Assembly (NCBI RefSeq): GCF_042610495.1
Contig: NZ_JBHGAP010000007.1
Coordinates: 147,758-211,757, forward strand
Origin: RU20A sp042610495
GTDB taxonomy: Bacteria; Pseudomonadota; Alphaproteobacteria; Rhizobiales; Rhizobiaceae
Direction of reading: 5' to 3'
Length of the DNA stretch: 64,000 nt
The notes beneath the pieces are model-generated. The model was given only the letters and a program-made list of their open reading frames with translations, was not told the DNA's origin and did not search any database. The first letter of the stretch is position 1. Every line of letters starts with the position of its first letter. Position numbers and translations under genes: made by a program. Shown piece after piece: positions 47,792-57,303 of the stretch.

Positions 47792-48049
47792 ATGGCTTCG
47801 GTCGTCATCTATACCCGTCAGTTCTGCGGATATTGCTCCGCTGCAAAGAAGCTTCTCGAGACGAAAGGCATCGACTTTGTCGAGCACGATGCCACCAATG
47901 CGCCGGAGATCCGCCAGGAAATGATCAAGCGCGCCAATGGCGGTTCGACATTCCCGCAGATCTTCATCAATGACATTCATGTGGGCGGCTGCGACGACCT
48001 GCATGCGCTGGAACGCGCCGGCAAGCTCGACGGCATGCTGGCGGCCTGA
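47792..48049 (+). CDS. grxC: glutaredoxin 3
   Basis: 85 residues, single thioredoxin-fold domain with the redox site C12-G-Y-C15 (QFCGYC) instead of the common CPYC. The TFPQIFI cis-proline loop and GGCDDLHAL glutathione-binding end follow. It reduces disulfides and mixed glutathione disulfides in the cytoplasm. The nitrilase gene starts 12 bases after its stop. No good ribosome site is within the normal distance of the ATG. Confidence 0.95.
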   Translation: MASVVIYTRQFCGYCSAAKKLLETKGIDFVEHDATNAPEIRQEMIKRANGGSTFPQIFINDIHVGGCDDLHALERAGKLDGMLAA

Positions 48050-48061
48050 GGAAACAGCCCC

Positions 48062-48919
48062 ATGACCATCAAGGTAGCGGCCGTGCAGATGTGCTCCGGC
48101 GTCGATCCGGAAAAGAACGCGGCCGCGATGGAACGTCTGGTGCGCGAGGCGGCCGGCCACGGCGCGCTTTACATCCAGACCCCCGAGATGACCGGCGCGG
48201 TGCAGTCAAACCGGGCGGAACTGCGTGCGGTGCTGAAGGCGGAAGAGGACGACGTGATCGTCCGGACGGCCGCAAGGCTTGCCGCCGACCTCCGGGTGCA
48301 TCTCCATGTCGGCTCCACCGCGATTGCGCTTGCCGACGGCAAGATCGCCAATCGCGGCTTCCTCTTCGGCCCTGATGGCGCCAAGCTTCTCCACTACGAC
48401 AAGATCCACATGTTCGATGTCGATCTCGACAATGGCGAGAGCTGGCGCGAAAGTGCCGCCTACACGCCGGGCGCCTGTGCGCGGGTGGCGGGCCTCCCCT
48501 TTGGCACGATGGGCTTTGCGATCTGCTATGATGTGCGCTTCCCCGAGCTTTTCCGGTCGCAGGCCGTTGCAGGTGCCGAGATCATGACGGTTCCGGCCGC
48601 CTTCACGAAGCAGACCGGCGAAGCGCACTGGGAAATCCTGCTGCGCGCCCGCGCCATCGAGAACGGCCTTTTCGTGATCGCCGCCGCGCAAGCCGGCAAG
48701 CACGAGGACGGTCGCGAGACCTTCGGCCATTCCATCATCATCGATCCCTGGGGTCGCGTGCTCGGCATGGCCGATGGCGCCGGCGAGGCGATCGTGATGG
48801 CCGAGATCGACCCGGCCCAGTCGGCGGCCGCGCGCCGCAAGATCCCCAATCTCAGGAATGCCCGCGACTTCACCGTGGAAACCATTGCCGCGGACCGGGC
48901 GGGAGGCGAGGCCGCTTGA
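48062..48919 (+). CDS. carbon-nitrogen hydrolase (Nit1-type, probable deaminated-glutathione amidase)
   Basis: 285 residues with the nitrilase triad E42 (TPEMTG), K114 (HYDKIHMFDVD) and C155 (ICYDVRFPELF). The Nit1/YafV-like signature and the adjacent glutaredoxin gene favour repair of deaminated glutathione. It overlaps the DUF1178 gene at its stop. Confidence 0.9.
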   Translation: MTIKVAAVQMCSGVDPEKNAAAMERLVREAAGHGALYIQTPEMTGAVQSNRAELRAVLKAEEDDVIVRTAARLAADLRVHLHVGSTAIALADGKIANRGFLFGPDGAKLLHYDKIHMFDVDLDNGESWRESAAYTPGACARVAGLPFGTMGFAICYDVRFPELFRSQAVAGAEIMTVPAAFTKQTGEAHWEILLRARAIENGLFVIAAAQAGKHEDGRETFGHSIIIDPWGRVLGMADGAGEAIVMAEIDPAQSAAARRKIPNLRNARDFTVETIAADRAGGEAA

Positions 48920-49344
48920 TCCGCTACCAGCTCTCCTGCGATCAGGCCCATGCCTTCGAAGGATGGTTTTCGAGTTCGGACGACTTCGACCGGCAGGTGG
49001 AGCGTGGGCTTGTCACCTGCCCGGTCTGCGGTTCTGCCCATGTCTCCAAGGCGCTGATGGCGCCGTCCGTTTCCACGGCACGCGGCAAGGAACAGCGCCA
49101 GCAGATGGTGATGGATGCCGCGCGCGGCGAGGTGATCGCCAAGATGCGCGAGATGGTCAAAACCATCCGCGCCAATGCCGAGGATGTCGGCGACCGTTTT
49201 CCGGAAGAGGCCCGCCGCATCCACTACGGAGAGGCGGAACAGCGGGGCCTGATCGGCCAGGCCACCATCGAGGAAGCGGCTGCGTTGCTCGATGAAGGCA
49301 TCGAGATCGCGCCGCTGCCGGTTCTGCCGGAAGATACGAACTGA
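48916..49344 (+). CDS. DUF1178 protein
   Basis: 142 residues starting at a TTG that overlaps the upstream stop (TTGA), with GGGAGG 9 bases before it. The N-terminus has a short zinc-ribbon-like pattern: a Cys at residue 8 (LSCDQAHAFEGWF), then CPVC. The rest is helical and acidic. It is conserved in alphaproteobacteria downstream of the nitrilase; function unknown. Confidence 0.85.
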   Translation: MIRYQLSCDQAHAFEGWFSSSDDFDRQVERGLVTCPVCGSAHVSKALMAPSVSTARGKEQRQQMVMDAARGEVIAKMREMVKTIRANAEDVGDRFPEEARRIHYGEAEQRGLIGQATIEEAAALLDEGIEIAPLPVLPEDTN

Positions 49345-49348
49345 AGGC

Positions 49349-50113
49349 TCAGGCTTCTCCGGCGGCTTCCTCGGCGCGGCGTGCGACCATCATGTAGTTC
49401 ACGTCCATGTCGGAAGACAGGTTCCACTGGTTCGAGAAGGGGTTGAAGAAGACCCCGGTGCGATCGGTGACCGAAAGGCCGGCGCCGGTCAGCGGCCCCT
49501 CGATCTCCTCCGGCTTCACCAGCTTTTCATATTGATGCGTGCCCTTCGGCAGCCAGCGCAGCACGGTCTCGGCCGCGAAAATGGCCAGCGCGCCGGCCTT
49601 CATGGTCCGGTTGATGGTCGCAACGAACATCATGCCGCCGGGGCGCACCATGGAGGCGCAGGTGGAGAGGAAGAAGGGCACGTCGGAGACATGCTCGACC
49701 ACTTCCATGTTGAGGATGATGTCGAAGGTCTCGCCGGCCTCGGCCAGCGCCTCGGCCGTCACGGCGCGGTAATCGACGGAGACGCCGCTCATCGCGGCAT
49801 GGGTTTCGGCGATGCGGATGTTCTTCTCCGACGCATCCGCGCCCACCACCTCGGCGCCGAGGCGCGCCATGGGCTCGGAGAGGAGGCCGCCGCCGCAGCC
49901 GATGTCGAGCAGACGCAGGCCGGTCAGCGGCTTTGCAGCACGCGCGTCGCGGCCAAAGTTTTCCGAGGCCTTGTCCCTGATATAGCCGAGCCGCACCGGA
50001 TTGAACTTGTGCAGCGGCCGGAACTTGCCCTTGGGGTTCCACCATTCGGCGGCAAGCGCGGAGAAGCGGTCGACTTCGCTCTGGTCGATGGTGGTGCGGG
50101 CGGTTTCGGTCAT
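49349..50113 (-). CDS. ubiG: ubiquinone biosynthesis O-methyltransferase UbiG
   Basis: 254 residues. SAM-binding LLDIGCGGGLLSEPMARLG is followed by the conserved EVVEHV block and RTMKA, matching UbiG. It methylates two hydroxyls of the ubiquinone ring. The ATG at 50113 has CGGAAAC upstream; the longer frame has no family similarity. It is convergent with DUF1178 (4-bp gap) and divergent from lysC, the standard rhizobial order. Confidence 0.95.
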   Translation of the reverse strand: MTETARTTIDQSEVDRFSALAAEWWNPKGKFRPLHKFNPVRLGYIRDKASENFGRDARAAKPLTGLRLLDIGCGGGLLSEPMARLGAEVVGADASEKNIRIAETHAAMSGVSVDYRAVTAEALAEAGETFDIILNMEVVEHVSDVPFFLSTCASMVRPGGMMFVATINRTMKAGALAIFAAETVLRWLPKGTHQYEKLVKPEEIEGPLTGAGLSVTDRTGVFFNPFSNQWNLSSDMDVNYMMVARRAEEAAGEA

Positions 50114-50341
50114 GGCGGTTTCCGTTCGTCGGTCGTGCATCTGTCCCAAGCACAGGTCGGGCAGGCGGGCCCGCAAGTCAAGTGCGACGGATTTTCCTAC
50201 GGATTGTGCTGCCGGGCGGATCGACGGCAACCCTTCTGCCCGCGCGCCATTGCACGCCTGTCACACATCCGCTAAGAGACCGCCGACTTTCCCGGCCGTT
50301 GCGGCTCTTGCCAGCGGCCTTCACGCATACCGGTAGAAGCC

Positions 50342-51616
50342 ATGGCACGCATCGTGATGAAATTCGGCGGGACCTCCGTCGCTGATCTCAACCGCATCCA
50401 CAATGTCGCCCGCCATGTGAAACGCGAGGTCGATGCCGGCCACGAGGTGGCTGTCGTCGTGTCCGCCATGTCCGGCAAGACCAACGAGCTGGTCGCCTGG
50501 GTGCAGGGCATGCCGAAGGCGACGGGGGCGGAATCGCCCTTCTACGATGCGCGCGAATATGACGCCGTCGTCGCCTCGGGCGAACAGGTCACCTCTGGAC
50601 TTCTCGCCATCGCGCTGCAGTCGATGGGCATCAATGCCCGCTCCTGGCAGGGCTGGCAGATCCCGATCCGGACCGACAGCGCGCATGGTTCGGCCCGCAT
50701 CCAGGAGATCGACGGCGCCGATATCATCCGCCGCATGGGCGAGGGCCAGGTGGCCGTCGTTGCCGGCTTCCAGGGCATCGGCCCGGACAACCGCATCGCG
50801 ACGCTCGGACGCGGCGGCTCCGACACATCGGCCGTGGCGATTGCGGCTGCGGTCAAGGCCGACCGCTGCGACATCTACACCGACGTCGATGGCGTCTACA
50901 CGACCGACCCGCGCATCGAGCCCAAGGCGCGGCGCCTGAAGAAGGTGGCCTTCGAGGAAATGCTCGAGATGGCCTCGCTCGGCGCCAAGGTTCTGCAGGT
51001 GCGCTCGGTGGAGCTCGCCATGGTGCACAAGGTGCGCACCTTCGTGCGCTCGTCTTTCGTTGATCCCGATGCGCCGGGCATGGGCGATCTTCTGAACCCG
51101 CCCGGTACGCTGATTTGTGATGAGGATGAAATCGTGGAACAGGAAGTCGTTACCGGCATCGCCTATGCCAAGGATGAAGCGCAGATCTCGCTCAGGCGCG
51201 TTGCCGACCGTCCCGGCGTGTCGGCCGCGATCTTCGGTCCGCTCGCCGAGGCGCACATCAATGTCGACATGATCGTCCAGAACATTTCGGAAGACGGGTC
51301 GAAGACCGACATGACCTTCACCGTGCCCTCCGGCGACGTGGACAAGGCGCTGAAGGTGCTCGAAGACGCCAAGGGCCAGGTCGGCTTCGACGTCATCCAG
51401 AGCGAATCGGGCCTCGTGAAGGTTTCCGTGATCGGCATCGGCATGCGCAGCCATGCCGGCGTTGCTGCGACCGCTTTCAAGGCACTTGCCGAAAAAGGCA
51501 TCAACATCAAGGCGATCACCACCTCCGAGATCAAGATTTCCATCCTGATCGACGGCGCCTATGCAGAACTTGCGGTTCGCACTTTGCATTCCGTCTACGG
51601 TCTGGATAAGACTTGA
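50342..51616 (+). CDS. lysC: aspartate kinase LysC
   Basis: 424 residues. The N-terminal kinase domain starts MKFGGTSV and contains GRGGSDTSAVA and DVDGVYTTDPR. Two C-terminal ACT domains (about 265-420) bind allosteric Lys/Thr. It phosphorylates aspartate in the lysine, threonine and methionine pathway. Rhizobial ubiG-lysC-ptsP order is kept. Confidence 0.97.
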   Translation: MARIVMKFGGTSVADLNRIHNVARHVKREVDAGHEVAVVVSAMSGKTNELVAWVQGMPKATGAESPFYDAREYDAVVASGEQVTSGLLAIALQSMGINARSWQGWQIPIRTDSAHGSARIQEIDGADIIRRMGEGQVAVVAGFQGIGPDNRIATLGRGGSDTSAVAIAAAVKADRCDIYTDVDGVYTTDPRIEPKARRLKKVAFEEMLEMASLGAKVLQVRSVELAMVHKVRTFVRSSFVDPDAPGMGDLLNPPGTLICDEDEIVEQEVVTGIAYAKDEAQISLRRVADRPGVSAAIFGPLAEAHINVDMIVQNISEDGSKTDMTFTVPSGDVDKALKVLEDAKGQVGFDVIQSESGLVKVSVIGIGMRSHAGVAATAFKALAEKGINIKAITTSEIKISILIDGAYAELAVRTLHSVYGLDKT

Positions 51617-51708
51617 ACGAAGCAGTTCGCAATCGCCGGTGACGGGCAGGGTCCGGCATCGGCGTCAGAGGCTGCTGACGTTACAGTTCTTCCGGTGGAG
51701 CCAACGCG

Positions 51709-53979
51709 ATGAGAGATCTCTCCGCGGGTCCGCGCGTTCTTCTCAGGCGGCTGCGCGAACTCATGGCGGAGCCGCTGGAGCCGCAGGAGCGCCTTGACCA
51801 GATCGTACGCCAGATCGCCAGCAACATGGTGGCGGAGGTATGCTCCGTCTATGTGCTGCGTTCGGACGGCGTGCTGGAACTTTACGCCACGGAAGGTCTG
51901 AACCGCGAAGCCGTGCACCTGTCGCAGCTGAAGATGGGCCAGGGTCTCGTCGGCACGATCGCCGCTTCCGCCCAGCCGCTCAATCTCTCCGATGCGCAGG
52001 CCCATCCGGCCTTCGCCTATCTGCCCGAGACGGGCGAAGAGATCTACCACTCCTTCCTCGGCGTGCCGATCCTGCGCACCGGCCGCGCGCTCGGCGTTCT
52101 CGTCGTGCAGAACAAGGCAAGCCGCACCTACCGCGACGACGAGGTGGAAGCGCTCGAAACCACCGCCATGGTGCTGGCCGAAATGGTCGCTTCCGGCGAT
52201 CTGAAGAAGATCACGCGTCCCGGCCTCGAACTCGATCTGTCGCGCCCTGTTTCCATCGACGGCGCGAGCTTCGGCGAGGGTATCGGGCTCGGCTATGTCG
52301 TGCTGCACGAACCGCGCATCGTCGTGACCAACCTCCTCAACGAGGATAGCGAGCACGAATTGCAGCGGCTTGCCGAGGCGCTCGGGTCACTGCGCATCTC
52401 CATCGACGACATGCTGTCGCGCCGCGACGTGTCGATGGAGGGCGAGCACCGCGCGGTGCTCGAAACCTATCGCATGTTCGCCCATGACCGGGGCTGGGTG
52501 CGCAAGCTCGAAGAAGCGATCCGCAACGGCCTGACGGCGGAAGCGGCGGTGGAGCGGGTGCAGAGCGAGACGAAGGCGCGCATGATGCGGCTGACGGATC
52601 CCTATCTGCGCGAGCGCATGCACGATTTCGACGATCTCGCCAACCGCCTGCTGCGCCAGCTGACCGGCTATGGCGCCAAGATGTCGGCCAAGGATTTCCC
52701 CGACGACGCGATCATCGTTGCCCGCGCGATGGGTGCGGCAGAACTGCTCGACTATCCCCGCCAGAACGTGCGCGGCCTCGTGCTCGAAGACGGCGCGGTG
52801 ACAAGCCATGTGGTGATCGTGGCGCGCGCCATGGGCGTGCCGATCGTGGGGCAGGCCGCCGGCGTCGTCGCGCTTGCCGAAAACCGCGATGCGATCATCA
52901 TCGACGGCGACGATGGCAAGGTGCATCTGCGGCCGGTTCAGGATCTGCAAAATGCCTATGGCGACAAGGTCCGGTTCCGGGCCCGGCGCCAGGCGCAGTT
53001 CCGGGCGCTGCGAGACCTCGAATCCAAGACGCAGGACGGCCAGCGCATCACGCTGCAGATGAATGCCGGCCTTCTGGTCGATCTGCCGCATCTTGCAGAG
53101 TCCGGCGCCGAGGGTATCGGCCTGTTCCGCACCGAGCTGCAGTTCATGATCGCCTCCACCATGCCGAAGATGGAGGATCAGGAAGCTTTCTACCGGCAGG
53201 TGCTGAAACAGGCCGGCGGCAAGCCGGTGACCTTCCGCACGCTCGATATCGGCGGCGACAAGGTCGTTCCCTATTTCCGCTCGACGGAAGAGGAAAACCC
53301 GGCGCTCGGCTGGCGTGCCATCCGCCTGTCGCTCGATCGGCCCGGCCTGTTGCGCACGCAGTTGCGCGCCATGCTGCGGGCAGCGGCCGGCAACGAGCTG
53401 AAGCTGATGCTGCCGATGGTGACCGAGGTTTCCGAGCTGCGCGACGTGCGCGCCCTGTTGCAGAAGGAAGTCGAGCGGCAGTCGAAGCTCGGCGAACAGT
53501 TGCCGCGCAAGCTCCAGTTCGGCGCGATGCTGGAAGTGCCGGCGCTGCTCTGGCAGCTTGATGAACTCATGGCCGAAGTCGATTTCGTTTCCGTCGGCTC
53601 GAACGATCTGTTCCAGTTCTCCATGGCGGTCGATCGCGGCAATGCGCGCGTGTCCGATCGTTTCGACGTGCTCGGCAAGCCGTTCCTGCGCATCCTGCGC
53701 GACATTGCGCGCGCCGGTCTGCGCAACGAAACGCCCGTGACGCTGTGCGGCGAGATGGCGGGCAAGCCGCTGTGTGCCATGGCGCTGATCGGCGTCGGGT
53801 TCCGCGCGGTCTCCATGTCGCCGATTTCCATCGGCCCGGTAAAGGCCATGCTGCTGCAGCTGGATGCCGGCAAGCTTTCCGAGCAGTTGAACGCCGCGCT
53901 CGACGATCACGGCGAGGTCACGACATCGCTCCGGCCGATGCTTGCGGCGTTCGCCGCACAGCACGGCATTCCGGTCTAG
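51709..53979 (+). CDS. ptsP: PTS phosphotransferase enzyme I-Ntr (PtsP)
   Basis: 756 residues. The N-terminal GAF domain is at about 15-165, then the EI phosphohistidine domain with the active H367 in TSHVVIVARAMG, then the PEP-binding barrel (GEMAG near the C-terminus). It starts the nitrogen PTS phosphorelay (EI-Ntr to NPr to EIIA-Ntr), which regulates metabolism rather than transporting sugar. The start at 51709 gives the complete GAF domain. Confidence 0.96.
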   Translation: MRDLSAGPRVLLRRLRELMAEPLEPQERLDQIVRQIASNMVAEVCSVYVLRSDGVLELYATEGLNREAVHLSQLKMGQGLVGTIAASAQPLNLSDAQAHPAFAYLPETGEEIYHSFLGVPILRTGRALGVLVVQNKASRTYRDDEVEALETTAMVLAEMVASGDLKKITRPGLELDLSRPVSIDGASFGEGIGLGYVVLHEPRIVVTNLLNEDSEHELQRLAEALGSLRISIDDMLSRRDVSMEGEHRAVLETYRMFAHDRGWVRKLEEAIRNGLTAEAAVERVQSETKARMMRLTDPYLRERMHDFDDLANRLLRQLTGYGAKMSAKDFPDDAIIVARAMGAAELLDYPRQNVRGLVLEDGAVTSHVVIVARAMGVPIVGQAAGVVALAENRDAIIIDGDDGKVHLRPVQDLQNAYGDKVRFRARRQAQFRALRDLESKTQDGQRITLQMNAGLLVDLPHLAESGAEGIGLFRTELQFMIASTMPKMEDQEAFYRQVLKQAGGKPVTFRTLDIGGDKVVPYFRSTEEENPALGWRAIRLSLDRPGLLRTQLRAMLRAAAGNELKLMLPMVTEVSELRDVRALLQKEVERQSKLGEQLPRKLQFGAMLEVPALLWQLDELMAEVDFVSVGSNDLFQFSMAVDRGNARVSDRFDVLGKPFLRILRDIARAGLRNETPVTLCGEMAGKPLCAMALIGVGFRAVSMSPISIGPVKAMLLQLDAGKLSEQLNAALDDHGEVTTSLRPMLAAFAAQHGIPV

Positions 53980-54068
53980 CGATCCACCCAACGCACATGT
54001 TTGCGCGCTATGGCGCGCGCGGGTCACGCGTCTTGCGTGATCCCCGATACCGATGATCTGGAGTATCC

Positions 54069-55151
54069 ATGCCCACATTGCCCGTGGAGAAAATGCGCGA
54101 ACTGGAGCGCCGCTTCGGCGAAATCGAGGCGCGCATGTCGGAAGGCCCGGCGGCCGATGTCTATGTGAAGCTGGCGTCGGAATATTCGGAACTGCAGCCT
54201 GTCGTGACGAAGATCCGCGCCTACGAGAAGGCGCAGGCCGACCTCGCCGAGATCGAGACGCTGCTTGCCGACCGTGCCACCGACCGGGACATGCGCGAGC
54301 TTGCCGAAGCCGAACGCCCCGAGATGATCGAGACGATCGAGGCGCTTGAAAAGGACATGCAGGTGCTGCTGCTGCCGAAGGACGCGGCGGACGAAAAGAG
54401 CGCGATCCTCGAAATCCGTGCCGGCACGGGCGGGTCGGAGGCGGCTCTCTTTGCCGGCGATCTCTTCCGCATGTACGACCGCTATGCCGCCGCCAATGGA
54501 TGGCGGGTGGAGGTTCTCTCCGCGAGCGAAGGGGAGGCCGGCGGTTACAAGGAAATCATCGCGACCGTCACGGGCCGCGGCGTCTTCGCCAAGCTGAAAT
54601 TCGAATCCGGCGTGCACCGCGTGCAGCGCGTGCCGGAAACGGAAGCCGGCGGGCGCATCCACACCTCGGCGGCCACCGTGGCGGTCCTGCCGGAGGCCGA
54701 AGAGATCGACATCGAGATCCGGCCCGAAGACATCCGCATCGATACGATGCGCTCGTCGGGTGCCGGCGGCCAGCACGTCAATACCACCGACTCCGCGGTG
54801 CGCATCACGCACCTGCCGACCGGGCTCGTCGTGACGAGTTCGGAGAAATCGCAGCACCAGAACCGCGCCAAGGCCATGCAGGTGCTGCGCTCCCGGCTCT
54901 ACGACATGGAGCGCCAGCGCGCCGACAGCGAGCGCTCCGCCGACCGCCGCAGCCAGGTCGGCTCGGGTGATCGCTCGGAACGCATCCGCACCTACAATTT
55001 CCCGCAGGGACGCGTCACCGATCACCGCATCAACCTGACGCTCTACAAGCTCGACCGGATGATCGAGGGCGAGATCGACGAGATCGTCGATGCGCTGATC
55101 GCCGACCACCAGGCCGGGCTTCTCGCCCAGCTTTCCGAGCAGGGAATGTGA
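54069..55151 (+). CDS. prfA: peptide chain release factor 1
   Basis: 360 residues. The GGQ motif is at 233-235 (GAGGQHVNTTDSAVR) and the UAA/UAG-reading anticodon-like loop is expected in domain 2. It hydrolyses peptidyl-tRNA at UAA and UAG. It is followed at once by prmC, whose product methylates the GGQ glutamine. Confidence 0.98.
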   Translation: MPTLPVEKMRELERRFGEIEARMSEGPAADVYVKLASEYSELQPVVTKIRAYEKAQADLAEIETLLADRATDRDMRELAEAERPEMIETIEALEKDMQVLLLPKDAADEKSAILEIRAGTGGSEAALFAGDLFRMYDRYAAANGWRVEVLSASEGEAGGYKEIIATVTGRGVFAKLKFESGVHRVQRVPETEAGGRIHTSAATVAVLPEAEEIDIEIRPEDIRIDTMRSSGAGGQHVNTTDSAVRITHLPTGLVVTSSEKSQHQNRAKAMQVLRSRLYDMERQRADSERSADRRSQVGSGDRSERIRTYNFPQGRVTDHRINLTLYKLDRMIEGEIDEIVDALIADHQAGLLAQLSEQGM

Positions 55152-55156
55152 TCGGC

Positions 55157-56020
55157 ATGGCGGCCACGCTCGATGCTGTGCTGGCGGCGGTGCGGCGGTC
55201 GCTTGCGGAGGCCGGCGTCGAGGATGCCGGACGTGAGGCGCGCCTGCTGGTCGCCGGCCTGCTCGGCCTGACGCCGACCGAGCTTCTGACGCGAGGAGCC
55301 AGCCCCGTTGCCGATGCTGAAAGGGCGAAGGTCGAGGCGGCGGTGACGCGTCGGCTTGCCGGCGAGCCGGTCTTTCGTATCCTTGGACGACGGGATTTTC
55401 GCGGATTGACGCTCAAGCTGTCGCCGGGAACGCTGGAGCCGCGGCCGGACACCGAATGCCTGGTGGATGCGATGGGGCCGCAGGTGGATGCGATCATTGC
55501 GCGCCAGGGGCACTGCCGCATTCTCGATCTTGGAACGGGGACGGGCGCCATCATCCTCTCCTTGCTTGATGAGCATCCGCTGGCCAGCGGCGTCGGGGTC
55601 GACAAGAGCGCCGATGCGCTGGCGACGGCGCGTGACAATGCAGCGGGGCATGGTCTTGCCGCGCGTTTCGACGCTCGGGAAAGCGACTGGTTCTCGTCCG
55701 TGGACGGGATCTTCGACGTCATCGTCTCAAATCCGCCTTACATCGTAAGTAGCGTCGTTGACGAACTCGAACGGGATGTTCGGGATCATGATCCCCGCCT
55801 TGCACTGGACGGGGGTGCCGATGGCCTCGATGCCTATCGGGCGATCGCTTCCGAAAGCAGGCGCTATCTCTCGCAAGACGGAATTGTCGGACTGGAGATC
55901 GGTTACGATCAGGACGGTCCAGTGACGGCGCTTTTCGAAGCGTCCGGGTTTCGCCTGACACAGCGTGCCAGGGATCTCGGTGGCCGGGATCGGGTGCTGG
56001 TGTTTCAGCCGCGCGGCTGA
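55157..56020 (+). CDS. prmC: peptide chain release factor N5-glutamine methyltransferase
   Basis: 287 residues. The SAM motif ILDLGTGTGAI and the catalytic N192-P-P-Y195 are present; a helical N-terminal domain binds the release factor. The ATG at 55157 was preferred to the overlapping GTG at 55148 because AGGGAA then sits at a normal distance. Confidence 0.96.
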   Translation: MAATLDAVLAAVRRSLAEAGVEDAGREARLLVAGLLGLTPTELLTRGASPVADAERAKVEAAVTRRLAGEPVFRILGRRDFRGLTLKLSPGTLEPRPDTECLVDAMGPQVDAIIARQGHCRILDLGTGTGAIILSLLDEHPLASGVGVDKSADALATARDNAAGHGLAARFDARESDWFSSVDGIFDVIVSNPPYIVSSVVDELERDVRDHDPRLALDGGADGLDAYRAIASESRRYLSQDGIVGLEIGYDQDGPVTALFEASGFRLTQRARDLGGRDRVLVFQPRG

Positions 56021-56084
56021 GCGAAAAGCAGTTGATATCATGCTGCACCTGCTCGCATAGTTTTAGCAGCGCAAAAGAAAAGGC

Positions 56085-56113
56085 TTGGAATCCTTGAACA
56101 AGCGCGCTAGTTT
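56085..56113 (+). promoter_or_regulatory. candidate promoter in the 348-bp prmC-DUF4167 gap
   Basis: TTGGAA (56085-56090), 17 bases, TAGTTT (56108-56113) resembles a housekeeping promoter and would give a leader of about 250 bases before the DUF4167 ATG. The rest of 56021-56368 shows no open frame with a ribosome site and no clear terminator. A structured leader or a small RNA is possible. Confidence 0.35.
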
Positions 56114-56368
56114 CCCCTCGCGCACTGGGCAGAAAGTCATCAGCAGAAGATTCGCTTCGCGGTGATCAGGCCAAGGGGATTGCTCTCTCACCAGAGTGGC
56201 TAGGGTTCGAAAGTGCCCGGTGCGGGTATCTGGTAATCTGGGAAAACCATCAGCGACAGCCGCACGAGCGGCATGTCAGCGGCGCGAATGTACCCGTCCA
56301 CAGACCCTGGCGGGACGCGAAACGTGCCATCACTCCATTATCAAAAGAGACTTCAGGTGAACGGAACG

Positions 56369-57220
56369 ATGAGGCCAGGACAGCAAAACAAGCGCGGCCG
56401 CGGGCGTAATAACAATAATAACAACAACAATAATAACAATAACAACAATCATAACCGGAAGGGCGCAAACCCGCTGACCCGGACCTATGACAGTTCCGGT
56501 CCGGATGTTAAGATCCGTGGAACGGCGCAGCATATTGCCGAGAAATACGCAACGCTTGCTCGCGACGCACAGAGCGCCGGCGACCGCGTCATGGCGGAGA
56601 ACTATCTCCAGCACGCCGAACACTATAACCGCATCATTGCAGCCGCCCAGGCGCAGATGCAGGAACGCTTCCAGCATCACGATCGCTCCGATTATAATGA
56701 TCGCGACCAGGATGATGTGGACGGCGTCGACATGGACGACGTTGCTGACGTTGCCGTTCAACCGCAGCCGCAGCACCAGCCGCGCCAGAATCGCGACCAG
56801 CAGAACCGGGACCAGCAGCCGCGCGAGAACCAGAACCGGGATGGCCAGTCCCGTGATGGTCAGGCGCGCGAAGGTCAGGGTCGTGACGGGCAGCCGCGGG
56901 AAAACCAGCCGCGCGAACCGCGTGCGCAGCGCGAGCCCCGCGAGCCGCGTGAACCCCGCCAGCAGCAGCCGGCCCAGCCGGTAGAGGTGGCGGCGGCTCC
57001 CGTAGTGATCGACGGAACCGGCCCGCAGCCGGAGATCGAAGGTATTCCGGCCGAAGTCGCCATTGGCGAGGACGCTGCCGAGGGTAGCGCAACGGCCCGC
57101 CAGCCGCGCCGTCGCAGCCCCGTCCGCCCGCGCCGTCCGCGCCGCACCAGCGGTGAGGCGAGCGAAGGTGGCGACGGCAACGAAGGCGGCCAGCCGGTCC
57201 TGGAGCCGGCTTCGGAGTAA
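56369..57220 (+). CDS. DUF4167 protein with polyasparagine tract
   Basis: 283 residues. A basic start (MRPGQQNKRGRGR) runs into 14 consecutive Asn (residues 14-27) encoded by mixed AAT/AAC. Next is the conserved DUF4167 helix-rich core (about 34-95, RTYDSSGPDVKIRGTAQHIAEK). The remainder is disordered and rich in Gln, Arg, Asp, Glu and Pro with repeated REN, REP and RDGQ units. An RNA- or ribosome-associated role is often suspected; that is inference. Rhizobial position between prmC and clpB. Confidence 0.88.
   Translation: MRPGQQNKRGRGRNNNNNNNNNNNNNNHNRKGANPLTRTYDSSGPDVKIRGTAQHIAEKYATLARDAQSAGDRVMAENYLQHAEHYNRIIAAAQAQMQERFQHHDRSDYNDRDQDDVDGVDMDDVADVAVQPQPQHQPRQNRDQQNRDQQPRENQNRDGQSRDGQAREGQGRDGQPRENQPREPRAQREPREPREPRQQQPAQPVEVAAAPVVIDGTGPQPEIEGIPAEVAIGEDAAEGSATARQPRRRSPVRPRRPRRTSGEASEGGDGNEGGQPVLEPASE
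56408..56449 (+). repeat. AAT/AAC trinucleotide repeat encoding 14 asparagines
   Basis: Fourteen successive AAY codons in an otherwise GC-rich gene. Slippage here would change the Asn number in steps of one without a frameshift. Confidence 0.9.
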
Positions 57221-57244
57221 GCGGTCCTTCAACCGTAAAATTGA

Positions 57245-57279
57245 AAAGGGTGCCTGGCGGTTTCGCCGGCACCCTTTTT
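57245..57279 (+). terminator. rho-independent terminator after the DUF4167 gene
   Basis: GGGTGCC and GGCACCC pair, with inner GGCG/CGCC and a TTT loop, followed by TTTTTC. It lies 25 bases after the stop at 57220. Confidence 0.85.
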
Positions 57280-57303
57280 CGTTTTGGCGTCGCGCCTGAC
57301 GGC

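Noticed and set aside
56199..56208. GCTAGGGTTC resembles the start of the guanidine-I (ykkC) riboswitch core.
   Set aside because: The other conserved blocks (GGACCGAGC-like and GCCCGGGAGG) are missing, and the downstream gene is not a guanidine gene.
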